This document shows, one piece after another, positions 23,608-35,516 of a stretch of 35,602 nt of DNA. A program made the position numbers and the translations under genes. The stretch's first letter is position 1. Each line of letters starts with the position of its first letter. Location of the stretch: positions 1 to 35,602 of the forward strand of contig JAFGAP010000201.1 of assembly GCA_016933635.1 (NCBI GenBank), given 5' to 3'. The stretch is from Kosmotogaceae bacterium. Its GTDB lineage: Bacteria > Thermotogota > Thermotogae > Petrotogales > Kosmotogaceae. A model generated the notes under the pieces. The model searched no databases, had not been told where the DNA came from, and saw only the letters and a list, made by a program, of their open reading frames with translations.

Positions 23608-24174
23608 ATCGCAAGAGGTGATTCAACACCGAAGAACAACGAAATAATGACGAAGACGGTTAGACTTGTTGACATGAACGGTGAACAGCTTGGGGTAGTC
23701 CAGACGTCAGAAGCTTTGAGAATTGCCAGAGAAAAGGGATTGGATCTTGTCCTTGTAGCACCTGCGGCGAATCCGCCGGTTGCAAGGATCATGGATTACG
23801 GGAAGTACAAGTACGAAAAAGACAAGCGCAAGAAGGAAGCGAAGAAGAAAACAAAACAGTCCCAGCTTAAAGAGATGAAATTCAGGATTAGAATCGATGA
23901 ACACGATTTCCAGACCAAGACGAACAGGATCAAAGAGTTTCTTGAAAAGGGAAGCAAAGTAAGAGTAGTAATCATGTTCAGAGGAAGGGAAATTGTCTTT
24001 TCAGATAAAGGGAGAGAGATTCTCGAACGAGTTGCAGATCAGCTTCAGCAGATTTCCGATATCGATCGGCCTCCAAAGCTGGAGGGAAGAGATATGTGGA
24101 TGATCCTTAAGCCAAAGACAACTCCTCAAGGAGGTAAAGATAATGGGCAACAAAGTAAAAATGAAGACTCATAA
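23608..24174 (+). CDS. infC: Translation initiation factor IF-3, probable AUC start
   Basis: IF3 binds the 30S subunit and ensures start-codon fidelity. The first ATG (23647) would give MTKTVRLVDMNGEQLGV, which truncates the N-domain and lacks a ribosome binding site. The frame continues upstream without a stop as ARGDSTPKNNEIMTKTVRLV, matching the family's N-E-x-I-x-x-x-x-V-R-L pattern. It reaches an ATC at 23608 placed seven bases after GAGGTG (23595-23600). No ATG, GTG or TTG lies in frame there. An AUC start is thus the best reading, in line with the AUU start of E. coli infC used for autoregulation. The C-domain (MKFRIRIDEHDFQTK and VVIMFRGREI) is complete. Product 188 residues; it overlaps rpmI by 32 bases. 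Confidence 0.9.
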   Translation: MARGDSTPKNNEIMTKTVRLVDMNGEQLGVVQTSEALRIAREKGLDLVLVAPAANPPVARIMDYGKYKYEKDKRKKEAKKKTKQSQLKEMKFRIRIDEHDFQTKTNRIKEFLEKGSKVRVVIMFRGREIVFSDKGREILERVADQLQQISDIDRPPKLEGRDMWMILKPKTTPQGGKDNGQQSKNEDS

Positions 24175-24346
24175 GGCAAGTGCCAAAAGGTATAAGGTGA
24201 CCGGTAGCGGTAAGATTATGAGAAATCAATCTGGAACTGGCCACAATACCGGTAAGAAGAGCGAAAGCAGCCGTCGTGAGGCTCGAAAGTGGAAACTGGT
24301 CGAGGGCGGATACGAGAAGAAAGTTAAGAAAAGCCTGGGCATTTGA
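24143..24346 (+). CDS. rpmI: 50S ribosomal protein L35
   Basis: A 67-residue, very basic protein. The N-terminal KMKTHKASAKRYKVTGSGKI is the L35 signature, followed by the typical SGTGHNTGKKS block. ATG 24143 lies 32 bases inside the infC 3' end and has AAGGAGG upstream. The order infC-rpmI-rplT is the standard bacterial arrangement. The protein is part of the large-subunit core. Confidence 0.97.
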   Translation: MGNKVKMKTHKASAKRYKVTGSGKIMRNQSGTGHNTGKKSESSRREARKWKLVEGGYEKKVKKSLGI

Positions 24347-24369
24347 CCCTTTTGTGAGGTGAGATTTAG

Positions 24370-24729
24370 ATGCGTGTAAAAGGTGGAGTAAATTCTAAGA
24401 AGAAAAAGCTAAAATACTTGAAAGCCGCTAAAGGATACAGGGGTGCGCTCAGCAGAAGGTACAGACTTGCGAAGCAGTATTACATAAGATCAGGAGTGTA
24501 CGCCTACGCAGGAAGAAAGGTAAGAAAGAGAGATTTCAGGAAGCTCTGGATTACTAGAATCAATGCCGGCGCAAGAATCGCGGGAACTAAGTACAATGAT
24601 CTGATTCACGGTTTGAAGATTGCAGGAGTAAATATAAACAGAAAGATGCTTGCCGATCTTGCAGTCAACGATTTTGGAACGTTCAAAGAGTATTGTGAGA
24701 TCGCCAAATCGGCGTTGAATGGAAATTAA
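24370..24729 (+). CDS. rplT: 50S ribosomal protein L20
   Basis: A 119-residue basic protein with the family blocks KGGVNSKKKKLKYLKAAKGY, YRGALSRRYRLAKQ, YAYAGRKVRKRDFRKLWITR and INAGARIAGTKYNDLIHGL. It is an early assembly protein of the large subunit and, in several bacteria, a repressor of its own operon by binding the infC leader. That would fit the leader found at 23500-23592. The ribosome binding site is GTGAGGTGAG. A terminator follows directly. Confidence 0.97.
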   Translation: MRVKGGVNSKKKKLKYLKAAKGYRGALSRRYRLAKQYYIRSGVYAYAGRKVRKRDFRKLWITRINAGARIAGTKYNDLIHGLKIAGVNINRKMLADLAVNDFGTFKEYCEIAKSALNGN

Positions 24730-24753
24730 AAGGGGCTCAGGCCCTTTTTTTTT
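24728..24753 (+). terminator. Terminator of the infC-rpmI-rplT operon
   Basis: AAAAGGG (24728-24734) pairs with CCCTTTT (24742-24748) around GCTCAGG and is followed by a nine-T run to 24753. It begins within the rplT stop codon. Confidence 0.88.
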
Positions 24754-24771
24754 GAAGGGAGATGAAGGACA

Positions 24772-25194
24772 ATGGAATACTCTGCAAAGAGAATAGGAAA
24801 GATGGCCTTCTACGCAAAGACTCCTTCAGGCCATGATATACATATGGATGCAAGTGAAAGCTCTGGAGGCGATGGGTCGGCTCCGACTCCAATGGAGACG
24901 GTAATGGCAGCGTTGATGGGTTGCACTTCAATGGATGTAGTTTCGATTCTCTCCAAGATGAAGGTTACGGACTACGAGTACTGGATTTCTGCAAACTACG
25001 AGTATGCAAAGGAACATCCGAAAGTCTTCACGAGCATCGAACTCGTATATCACTTCTCTGGCAAGGAACTGCCAAAGGATAAGATAGAAAAGGCGGTTAG
25101 CCTTTCTCAGGAAAGATACTGTTCTGTCTCGGCTATGCTTGGCAAAACGGCTGATTTGTCAATGAGAATTGAATATGAAGGTGAAGAAGAGTGA
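24772..25194 (+). CDS. OsmC/Ohr-family protein
   Basis: A 140-residue protein of the OsmC fold. The redox cysteines sit in the usual places, C51 in MAALMGCTSMDVVSIL and C117 in QERYCSVSAML, and GGDGSAPTPMETVMAAL is the family's conserved entry to the central helix. Members reduce organic or fatty-acid hydroperoxides using thiol donors. It belongs to the YhfA-like OsmC branch rather than Ohr by its shorter strands, though this is a judgement by eye. The start ATG follows GGGAGATGAAGG. It overlaps mrp by four bases (GTGA) and opens the operon up to tdk. Confidence 0.88.
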   Translation: MEYSAKRIGKMAFYAKTPSGHDIHMDASESSGGDGSAPTPMETVMAALMGCTSMDVVSILSKMKVTDYEYWISANYEYAKEHPKVFTSIELVYHFSGKELPKDKIEKAVSLSQERYCSVSAMLGKTADLSMRIEYEGEEE

Positions 25195-25997
25195 ATCCAA
25201 AAGAAATGGCAGAGAGAATGGAAACCATAAGAGACAACGTTAAGTCAATAAAGAATAAGATACTCGTAATGTCTGGAAAGGGCGGAGTCGGGAAGTCGAC
25301 GGTCGCAGTCAATCTAGCGCTGGCTCTTGCAGATGAAGGCTTCAAGACGGGTCTGATGGATATAGATCTCCATGGACCAAACGTAGCCAGGATGGTCGGT
25401 CTGAAAAAGCAGCCCGAAGTTGTGGAAGGACAGATTTTCCCTCCCGAGGTTCTGCCTAACCTGAAAGTTATTAGTATCTCAAGTTTCGTTGAAGAAGATG
25501 CTCCAGTCATTTGGCGTGGGCCAATGAAGACAACAGCGATCTATCAGTTTCTCGGGGATGTTATGTGGGGTGAACTAGACTTTCTCGTAATCGATTCTCC
25601 TCCAGGAACCGGAGACGAGCCGCTCACCGTTCTGCAGACTCTGACCGATCTGAAAGCCGTTGTAGTAACGACTCCTCAGGCAGTAGCGGTCCAGGATGTC
25701 AAGAGAGCGATTAACCTTGTCAAGACAATGCACAGAGATATTCTTGGAATTGTCGAGAACATGTCTTACTTGAGGTGTCCGCGCTGTGGAGAAGTGATAA
25801 AACTCTTCGGCGAGGGCGGAGGAAAGGACCTTGAAAATCTCTTCAACATTCCGCTCATCGGTTCTCTTCCCTTTGATCCTGCACTGGTTGGTTTTTCAGA
25901 CACTGGGAAGAGCATTGTGACAAACATGAGAGGATCTGAGCTCGAAGCCGCCTACAGATCAGCTGTGAGGGAGATAGTGAAAAGGGTGAAGATTTAG
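25191..25997 (+). CDS. Mrp/NBP35-family P-loop ATPase (Fe-S carrier)
   Basis: A 268-residue ATPase with a deviant Walker A motif GKGGVGKST (29-37), MDIDLHGPNV (57-65), the Walker B-like VIDSPPGTGDE (133-143), and a C-terminal CPRC (C196, C199) that carries a bridging [4Fe-4S] cluster between subunits. Members (ApbC/Mrp/Ind1) deliver Fe-S clusters to apoproteins. It lacks the N-terminal MIP18-like domain found in some longer Mrp proteins. It starts with GTG inside the OsmC stop and ends one base over the mtnA GTG start. Confidence 0.93.
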   Translation: MNPKEMAERMETIRDNVKSIKNKILVMSGKGGVGKSTVAVNLALALADEGFKTGLMDIDLHGPNVARMVGLKKQPEVVEGQIFPPEVLPNLKVISISSFVEEDAPVIWRGPMKTTAIYQFLGDVMWGELDFLVIDSPPGTGDEPLTVLQTLTDLKAVVVTTPQAVAVQDVKRAINLVKTMHRDILGIVENMSYLRCPRCGEVIKLFGEGGGKDLENLFNIPLIGSLPFDPALVGFSDTGKSIVTNMRGSELEAAYRSAVREIVKRVKI

Positions 25998-27064
25998 TGA
26001 GCCATTTCAAGAGTTTGACGCTTGAGTGGAGCGAAGAACGCCTGATATTGATTGATCAGAGGAAGCTTCCTATAGAAGAAAAGTATGTCGAATGCAGGAA
26101 CCATGAAGATGTCTATCTTGCCATCAGAGAAATGATTGTCCGAGGCGCTCCGGCAATAGGTGCCACTGCAGCCTTCGGTTACTTGCTCGGTGCGCGGGAA
26201 TTAGCGAATGCATCTGATGAGGTCTTTTTCGACCATATGACAACTGTTAAGAGAAGGCTTTCAGATAGCAGGCCTACTGCCGTGAACCTCTTTTGGGCCC
26301 TGGAAAGGATGGAAAACGTTCTTTTTTCAAATAGGAGCTTGAATAGAAAGGAACTCATCGATTCGCTCGAGGGAGCGGCCCTGAGTATTGCAAAAGAGGA
26401 TATCGAGATTAATAAGGCGTTAGGGAGAAATGGAGCAACTGTGGTGAGAGATGGGGACGGAATTCTAACTCACTGTAACGCCGGAGCTCTTGCAACAGTC
26501 GATTACGGTACGGCTCTCGGCGTAATGCGAGCTGCTGCGGAACAGGGTAAGAGGATCAAAATCTACGCCGATGAGACTCGCCCCTATCTTCAGGGAGCGA
26601 GGCTGACAGCCTGGGAACTCATCAAATCAGGGATCGACGTGACACTTATATGCGATAACATGGCAGGATGGGTAATGAAGAAGGGATTCATTGATTTGGT
26701 GCTAGTCGGAGCAGATAGAATTGCTGCAAATGGAGATTCCGCAAATAAAATTGGGACCTATTCCATCGCAATACTTGCCCAGAGGCATGGAATTCCTTTT
26801 TACATAGTTGCCCCACTTAGCACCGTGGATCTAACGACCGTTTCTGGAGAGGAAATCCCTATAGAGGAGAGGAGCCATAGTGAGATAACTCACCTAGGCA
26901 ATCAACAGATTGCTCCAGAAGGTGTGAAGTGTTTCAACCCAGCTTTTGATGTAACGCCGTCGAGTTTGATAACAGGAATAATCACAGAAAAGGGTATTGC
27001 GAGGCCGCCATACGACGTATCGCTGAGAGAAATGTTTGAGAAGAATCCTGAGGAGGTTATCTGA
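25997..27064 (+). CDS. mtnA: S-methyl-5-thioribose-1-phosphate isomerase
   Basis: A 355-residue enzyme of the methionine salvage pathway that converts 5-methylthioribose 1-phosphate to the ribulose form. The catalytic residues are C160 (LTHCNAGALATVDYGTALG) and D240 (LVGADRIAANGD), matching the positions known from the B. subtilis enzyme. Other blocks are RGAPAIGATAA (49-59) and DETRPYLQGARLTAWEL. It starts with GTG, sharing a base with the mrp stop, and has AAGGGTGA as ribosome binding site. Related translation initiation factor eIF2B subunits lack these two residues. No other salvage gene (mtnK, mtnB-D) is in the window. Confidence 0.95.
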   Translation: MSHFKSLTLEWSEERLILIDQRKLPIEEKYVECRNHEDVYLAIREMIVRGAPAIGATAAFGYLLGARELANASDEVFFDHMTTVKRRLSDSRPTAVNLFWALERMENVLFSNRSLNRKELIDSLEGAALSIAKEDIEINKALGRNGATVVRDGDGILTHCNAGALATVDYGTALGVMRAAAEQGKRIKIYADETRPYLQGARLTAWELIKSGIDVTLICDNMAGWVMKKGFIDLVLVGADRIAANGDSANKIGTYSIAILAQRHGIPFYIVAPLSTVDLTTVSGEEIPIEERSHSEITHLGNQQIAPEGVKCFNPAFDVTPSSLITGIITEKGIARPPYDVSLREMFEKNPEEVI

Positions 27065-29742
<2,678 letters not shown>

Positions 29743-29746
29743 GGAT

Positions 29747-30319
29747 ATGTCTGGTAAGCTTACGGTTGTTGTGGGACCAATGTATTCGGGGAAGACCTCG
29801 ACGCTTCTTTCCATGATTGAAATTTATACACTTGGAAAAAAGCGAATAAAGGTCTTTAAACCAGTAATAGACGACAGATACTCTTCTGATCATGTTGTAA
29901 GTCACTCCGGTCAGATGGCGGAAGCGATAAATGTTTTCGATTCCTCCGAAATCAAGGAAATCATGTCCCGGGAGAAGGGAAGACTTGACGCGATCTTTAT
30001 TGATGAGATCAATTTTTTTGACGAAAACCTCCTTCGCATTGTAGAAGAGATAATCTTCAGCGGTGTAGATGTGTTCTGTGTTGGTCTCGATCTAAGTTAC
30101 AAGCACAGACCTTTTGCCGTAACAGCGAATCTGATGGCTGCGGCAGATGAGGTAGTAAAGAAGAAGGCTGTCTGTCACTTATGCGGTGAGTACAATGCCA
30201 CCGTTACTCACAGAATTTCAGGTCCAACTGATAGCGAAATAGATATAGGTGGTATGGAAAAATACATTGCTGTTTGTAGGGATTGTTACAAAAAACTGAA
30301 TGCGGAAGACTGGGGTTGA
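29747..30319 (+). CDS. tdk: Thymidine kinase (type II)
   Basis: A 190-residue enzyme that phosphorylates thymidine with ATP. The P-loop GPMYSGKT is at 10-17, the Walker B / catalytic Glu region FIDEINFF at 84-91 (E87), and the structural zinc site uses C143, C146, C177 and C180 (CHLC and CRDC). The lasso region after the first zinc cysteines holds HRISGP. It ends the osmC-mrp-mtnA-glyA-upp-pfkB-tdk run. No clear terminator follows. Confidence 0.96.
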   Translation: MSGKLTVVVGPMYSGKTSTLLSMIEIYTLGKKRIKVFKPVIDDRYSSDHVVSHSGQMAEAINVFDSSEIKEIMSREKGRLDAIFIDEINFFDENLLRIVEEIIFSGVDVFCVGLDLSYKHRPFAVTANLMAAADEVVKKKAVCHLCGEYNATVTHRISGPTDSEIDIGGMEKYIAVCRDCYKKLNAEDWG

Positions 30320-30426
30320 AAAGTCATTATCCTCTTTTATCCTTTATTATAGAGATTTTAGATGCCAGGATGGATGATTGATAATAATCCTTAGAAACAC
30401 TTTCTTCGAAGATTCATAGATTAATT

Positions 30427-30469
30427 AAGTATATTGATACCTTCACGGTAACTAAAAATTAATATACTT
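30427..30469. repeat. Branched inverted repeat between tdk and ffh
   Basis: AAGTATATT (30427-30435) is mirrored perfectly by AATATACTT (30461-30469), with an inner TACC-TTCAC-GGTA (30438-30450) inside. No gene is visible in the 236-base gap (30320-30555) around it. A TATACT at about 30530 could be the -10 box for ffh, without a good -35. The element lacks a T tract and so is not a standard terminator; a protein-binding site or processing structure is possible. Confidence 0.5.
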
Positions 30470-30555
30470 GCCTGATAATCACTGTTGTTGTTCAGATAAG
30501 TTCAACATACAAACGCTGGCCCGTTGTATACTTTTCAAGCTGCGGAGGTGTTCGG

Positions 30556-31872
30556 ATGTTTGAGAATCTCCAGGAAAAGCTGGGCAGAGCTTTTAAGCTG
30601 CTAAGCGGAAAGGGAAGAATCTCTGAGAAGAATATAGAAGATGCTGTAAAGCAGGTCAAGTTATCGCTGCTGGAGGCAGACGTCAACTATAAAGTTGTCA
30701 AGGAGTTTATAAACGGAGTCACTGAGAAGGCACTTGGGGAAGAGTTATTGAAGTCCTTCTCGCCTGATCAGCAGTTCATAAAGATTGTTAGAGACGAATT
30801 GATCAAAATGCTTGGTGAGAAATCGGTCCCATTGAAGCTTTCAAGTCAGCCTTCGAAGATAATGATGGTGGGTCTTCAGGGAAGTGGAAAGACGACTACT
30901 ACGGCCAAGCTGGGTACATTGTTGAGAAAGGAAGGCCGAAAACCTCTTCTCGTAGCTGCAGACGTTTACAGACCGGCGGCAATAGATCAACTGATGCAAC
31001 TCGGAAAGCAAATAGATATGCCTGTTTTCACCGGCGACAGAAAGAATACCTTAAGAATTGTTCAGGAAGCAATGCAGCAGGCGGTTAAGAACATAAATGA
31101 TGTCGTGATTCTAGATACCGCGGGCAGACTTCACATCGACGATACAATGATGAGAGAGTTGAAGGAAATCGTCTCCGTTGTAAAGCCCGATGAGATACTA
31201 ATGGTTGTCGATGCCATGACTGGACAGGACGCCGTGAATTCTGCGAAGGCATTTAACGAAGCACTCGAGCTCTCTGGGTTCGTTGTAACAAAGCTTGATG
31301 GCGACGCGAGAGGAGGAGTAATTCTCTCAATACGGCATGTAACGGGAAAACCCGTCAAGTTCATTGGAATCTCTGAAAAGCCCGACGGTATTGAGGCCTT
31401 TCATCCAGACAGAGTTGCAGGAAGAATACTGGGAATGGGTGATGTTTTGTCGCTCATTGATAAGCTGCAGTCTAACATTGACGAGGAAAAGGCCAAAGAA
31501 ATGGAAGAGAAATTCCTAAAGAACAAGTTTGATCTTGAGGACTTTCTGGACCAACTGAAAGAAGTAAAAAAGCTGGGGTCGATTGCAGATATCATGGAAA
31601 TGATACCTGGTGCTCCTAAAGACGTTGATCTTGCAGGAAGCGAAAAAAGCATGAAGAGAACAGAGGCAATTATCCACTCTATGACGTATAAAGAGAGAAG
31701 GAACCCAAAGCTTCTGAACTATTCTAGAAAGCAAAGAGTAGCTAGAGGTAGCGGAACAACGATTCAGGATGTCAACAAACTCCTTAAGTCGTACGATCAG
31801 ATGAAAAGTATGATGAAGCAGTTCGGACGAAAAGGAAAACTACTTAAAGGCATGAAAGGATTTCCATTTTAG
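30556..31872 (+). CDS. ffh: Signal recognition particle protein Ffh
   Basis: A 438-residue SRP GTPase that binds 4.5S RNA and signal peptides and docks at FtsY. The N-domain (1-90) is followed by the G-domain with GLQGSGKTTTTAKLG (106-120), ADVYRPAAIDQL, DTAGRLHID and TKLDGDARGG. The methionine-rich M-domain forms the C-terminus (DQMKSMMKQFGRKGKLLKGM). The ribosome binding site is CGGAGGTG. It leads the conserved ffh-rpsP-khpA-rimM-trmD-rplS cluster. Confidence 0.97.
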   Translation: MFENLQEKLGRAFKLLSGKGRISEKNIEDAVKQVKLSLLEADVNYKVVKEFINGVTEKALGEELLKSFSPDQQFIKIVRDELIKMLGEKSVPLKLSSQPSKIMMVGLQGSGKTTTTAKLGTLLRKEGRKPLLVAADVYRPAAIDQLMQLGKQIDMPVFTGDRKNTLRIVQEAMQQAVKNINDVVILDTAGRLHIDDTMMRELKEIVSVVKPDEILMVVDAMTGQDAVNSAKAFNEALELSGFVVTKLDGDARGGVILSIRHVTGKPVKFIGISEKPDGIEAFHPDRVAGRILGMGDVLSLIDKLQSNIDEEKAKEMEEKFLKNKFDLEDFLDQLKEVKKLGSIADIMEMIPGAPKDVDLAGSEKSMKRTEAIIHSMTYKERRNPKLLNYSRKQRVARGSGTTIQDVNKLLKSYDQMKSMMKQFGRKGKLLKGMKGFPF

Positions 31873-31903
31873 ATAGTAAAGAATCAGGAGGTGCACGCAA
31901 AGA

Positions 31904-32194
31904 ATGGTAAAGATTAGGCTTACAAGAATGGGTAGAAGAAACAGGCCTTTTTACAGGCTTGTCGTAGTGGATTCACAGAAGCGTAGAGATGGGGCTTATA
32001 TTGACTCTCTGGGATTCTATGATCCTATAAGAGATCCCGGTATTATGAGCGTTGATGTAGACAAGGCAGTGAGCTGGATAATGAAAGGTGCTCAACCGAC
32101 TGAGACCGCAAGATCGATTCTTGCAAGGTTCGGAGTTATGAAGAAGGTTCACGAGCTGAAGTATGTCAAAGAATCTGGAGAGAAAGCAGAGTAA
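31904..32194 (+). CDS. rpsP: 30S ribosomal protein S16
   Basis: A 96-residue protein with the family's opening [20 protein letters not shown] and the later YDSLGFYDP-like block ([14 protein letters not shown]), then [15 protein letters not shown]. It is a small-subunit assembly protein. AGGAGGTG precedes the ATG, 31 bases after ffh. It overlaps khpA by one base (TAATG). Confidence 0.97.
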   Translation: MVKIRLTRMGRRNRPFYRLVVVDSQKRRDGAYIDSLGFYDPIRDPGIMSVDVDKAVSWIMKGAQPTETARSILARFGVMKKVHELKYVKESGEKAE

Positions 32195-32427
32195 TGAAGG
32201 AAGTGTTAGAACACATTCTGAAAGGAATAGTGAGGGAGCCCGATCGGATAGCTGTTACTGAAGCAGTAGACGACAACGGAAACACGGTCTTTGAAATCAG
32301 CGCTGCGGAAGAAGATGTCGGCCAGATAATTGGAAAAGATGGTAGAACTATCAAGTCAATCAATGTTCTTCTCAACGCACTCGCCGGATCATCAAAGGAG
32401 AGTTTTATCCTAAAGGTGGTAAGATGA
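32194..32427 (+). CDS. khpA: KH-domain RNA-binding protein KhpA
   Basis: A 77-residue single KH-domain protein. The GXXG loop is IIGKDGRTIKSI (GKDG at 47-50). KhpA works with KhpB/EloR as an RNA chaperone affecting cell-wall and division genes in other bacteria. Its place between rpsP and rimM is conserved. It starts within the rpsP stop and overlaps rimM by four bases (ATGA). Confidence 0.93.
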   Translation: MKEVLEHILKGIVREPDRIAVTEAVDDNGNTVFEISAAEEDVGQIIGKDGRTIKSINVLLNALAGSSKESFILKVVR

Positions 32428-32980
32428 GAGAATTGAAAGACAAGCCTTTGGAGGAAATGGTTCCAATCGGGAGAATAGTGAAGCCTCACGGACTTCGTGG
32501 AGAGATGAAAGCAAAAGTTGCTCTTGAAGACGAAACCGCTTTCAAAGAGTTCCAGGAGGTCCTGCTTTATGATGAAAAGACCGGTTCGCGGTTCGTAACC
32601 TTAATCGACGGAGCCAGGAAAGCCAACAAAGGATGGATCTTGCATTTCGAGGGAATTGACTCTATGGGTCAGGCAGAAAGGCTTGTGGGCTTTCATATGT
32701 ACGTTGAAGAACGTATCTTGCCTGAACTGAAAGAGGGAGAGTATTATTACTTTCAGATTCTGGGTAGCAGAGTATTCGATGAACACCGCAGTCTCATAGG
32801 CACTGTAAAAGATATCATAGAAACGGGAGCAAACGATGTTATGGTGGTTGTTCGGGAAGAGAAAGATTTGACCGTTCGTGAAGAGCTGATTCCTATCATA
32901 AGAGACTATATACTCGAGCTCAATGTTGAAGACAAGACGATTGTTGCCAGGTCGATGGAATTCGAAGAGGTCAAGCCCGA

Positions 32981-32984
<4 letters not shown>
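32424..32984 (+). CDS. rimM: Ribosome maturation factor RimM
   Basis: A 186-residue protein. The RimM barrel opens with VPIGRIVKPHGLRGEMKAKV, and the PRC-barrel half holds YYYFQILGSRVFDEH, then IETGANDVMVV and EELIPIIRDYILELNV. It assists late 30S assembly around S19 and helix 33b. It overlaps khpA and trmD by four bases each, so translation of the three is coupled. Confidence 0.95.
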
Positions 32985-34298
<1,314 letters not shown>

Positions 34299-34299
34299 G

Positions 34300-34647
34300 A
34301 TGGATCAGTACATAAGATCTCTGGAAAACGAGCATTTGAGGGACGACCTGCCAAAAATGGGCCCGGGCGATACCGTTAGAGTAAGCGTTAGAATCAAAGA
34401 GGGGAACAAAGAGAGAATTCAGGCCTTTGAGGGAATTGTAATGGGAATTAGAGGCAGTGGGACGGGTAAATCCTTTACAGTCAGAAGAGTCGGAGCTGCC
34501 GGCATAGGTGTGGAAAGAATATTTCCATTCACAAGCCCTTCTCTCGAGAAGATTGAAGTCCTTAGAAGGGGAAAGGTAAGAAGAGCGAAGATCTACTACA
34601 TTAGAGACGTGAAGGGTAAGGTTAAGATAAAAGAGAAAAGGGACTGA
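34300..34647 (+). CDS. rplS: 50S ribosomal protein L19
   Basis: A 115-residue protein with the L19 blocks [49 protein letters not shown]-type ([20 protein letters not shown]) and [15 protein letters not shown]. It sits at the subunit interface. ATG 34300 with AGGAGGG is preferred over an ATG at 34282 that lies within the previous gene. It is followed by lepB after six bases. Confidence 0.97.
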   Translation: MDQYIRSLENEHLRDDLPKMGPGDTVRVSVRIKEGNKERIQAFEGIVMGIRGSGTGKSFTVRRVGAAGIGVERIFPFTSPSLEKIEVLRRGKVRRAKIYYIRDVKGKVKIKEKRD

Positions 34648-34653
34648 GGCCAA

Positions 34654-35496
34654 GTGTCTGCCAAAAAGTCGGAAAAGGTTTCTGACAAGAAGGGATCGCG
34701 CTTTCTCCACGAAGTTAAAGAGTGGGGAAAGGCGATTCTTTATGCTGTTGTCTTTGGTACGATAATTCGTTTATTTGTTTTTGAGACGATGCTGGTACCG
34801 ACAGGTTCCATGATACCTACCATAAATCCTCCTGCCAGATTGTTTGTGGAGAAAATCACTTACGAATACAGAGAGCCTGATTACGGGGACATAGTGGTAT
34901 TCTGGACGCCCTATGTAGATATTGAGTCTCAGAAGTATCTCAGAGGGTTTGATAAGTTCATGGATCTTTTCGCTCCTGCCAAGTACAGGGGGCATGTCAA
35001 ATATGTAAAGCGATTGGTTGGGAAGGCCGGAGATGTTCTTGAACTCAGAAGAGCACCTGATTATACTGCGGCGAATCCAGTATACCAGCTCTACGTAAAT
35101 GGTGAGATTCCACCTGCACTTGAAGAAAGGCGGTATGTTAGAGAGGGAGTGTTTTACGACCCCAGCTTCTATTTAGGCTTGGCTCGCCCCGACGATCCTT
35201 CGGTAAGATTCTCCCCTTATTACAGACTTTTTCAAGCCTATAAGGGGCTGATCGAATATACGGAGTTCTTCGAAACGGTTTTGGAGCCCCTCGGTTTGGA
35301 GAAGTACATCACTCAGGACCCCTCAACTGGTGAGGTCAGAGTTACCGTGCCGGAAGGGTTCCGATTTATGATGGGCGATAATTCAACGAACAGTTTCGAT
35401 AGCAGGTATTTTGGATTCGTTCCTGAGGAAGCAATAATCGGTAGTCCGATGTTGACTATATGGCCTTTTTCTGATTTCGGCCCGCTAAAGAAATAA
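34654..35496 (+). CDS. lepB: Signal peptidase I
   Basis: A 280-residue membrane protease that removes signal peptides of exported proteins. One N-terminal membrane helix (about residues 27-45) precedes the catalytic Ser in PTGSMIPTI (S52) and the Lys in VKYVKRLVGKAGD (K119). The C-terminal box MGDNSTNSFDSRYFG is present. Between K119 and that box there is a long insertion of over 100 residues rich in Tyr, Pro and Glu, more than in short Gram-positive enzymes. The GTG start at 34654 has GAGG upstream. It ends the ffh-rplS operon, followed by a hairpin terminator. Confidence 0.93.
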   Translation: MSAKKSEKVSDKKGSRFLHEVKEWGKAILYAVVFGTIIRLFVFETMLVPTGSMIPTINPPARLFVEKITYEYREPDYGDIVVFWTPYVDIESQKYLRGFDKFMDLFAPAKYRGHVKYVKRLVGKAGDVLELRRAPDYTAANPVYQLYVNGEIPPALEERRYVREGVFYDPSFYLGLARPDDPSVRFSPYYRLFQAYKGLIEYTEFFETVLEPLGLEKYITQDPSTGEVRVTVPEGFRFMMGDNSTNSFDSRYFGFVPEEAIIGSPMLTIWPFSDFGPLKK

Positions 35497-35516
35497 CCGG
35501 GGAATTCCCCGGTTTT
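35495..35516 (+). terminator. Terminator after lepB
   Basis: AACCGGGG (35495-35502) pairs with CCCCGGTT (35507-35514) around AATT, followed by only TTTT, whose last base is part of the tRNA CCA complement. The stem is strong and the T run is short. It is shared with the convergent tRNA end. Confidence 0.75.

Noticed and set aside
23647-24174. infC beginning at the first ATG
   Set aside because: No ribosome binding site and a truncated N-domain; the upstream AUC reading fits better.
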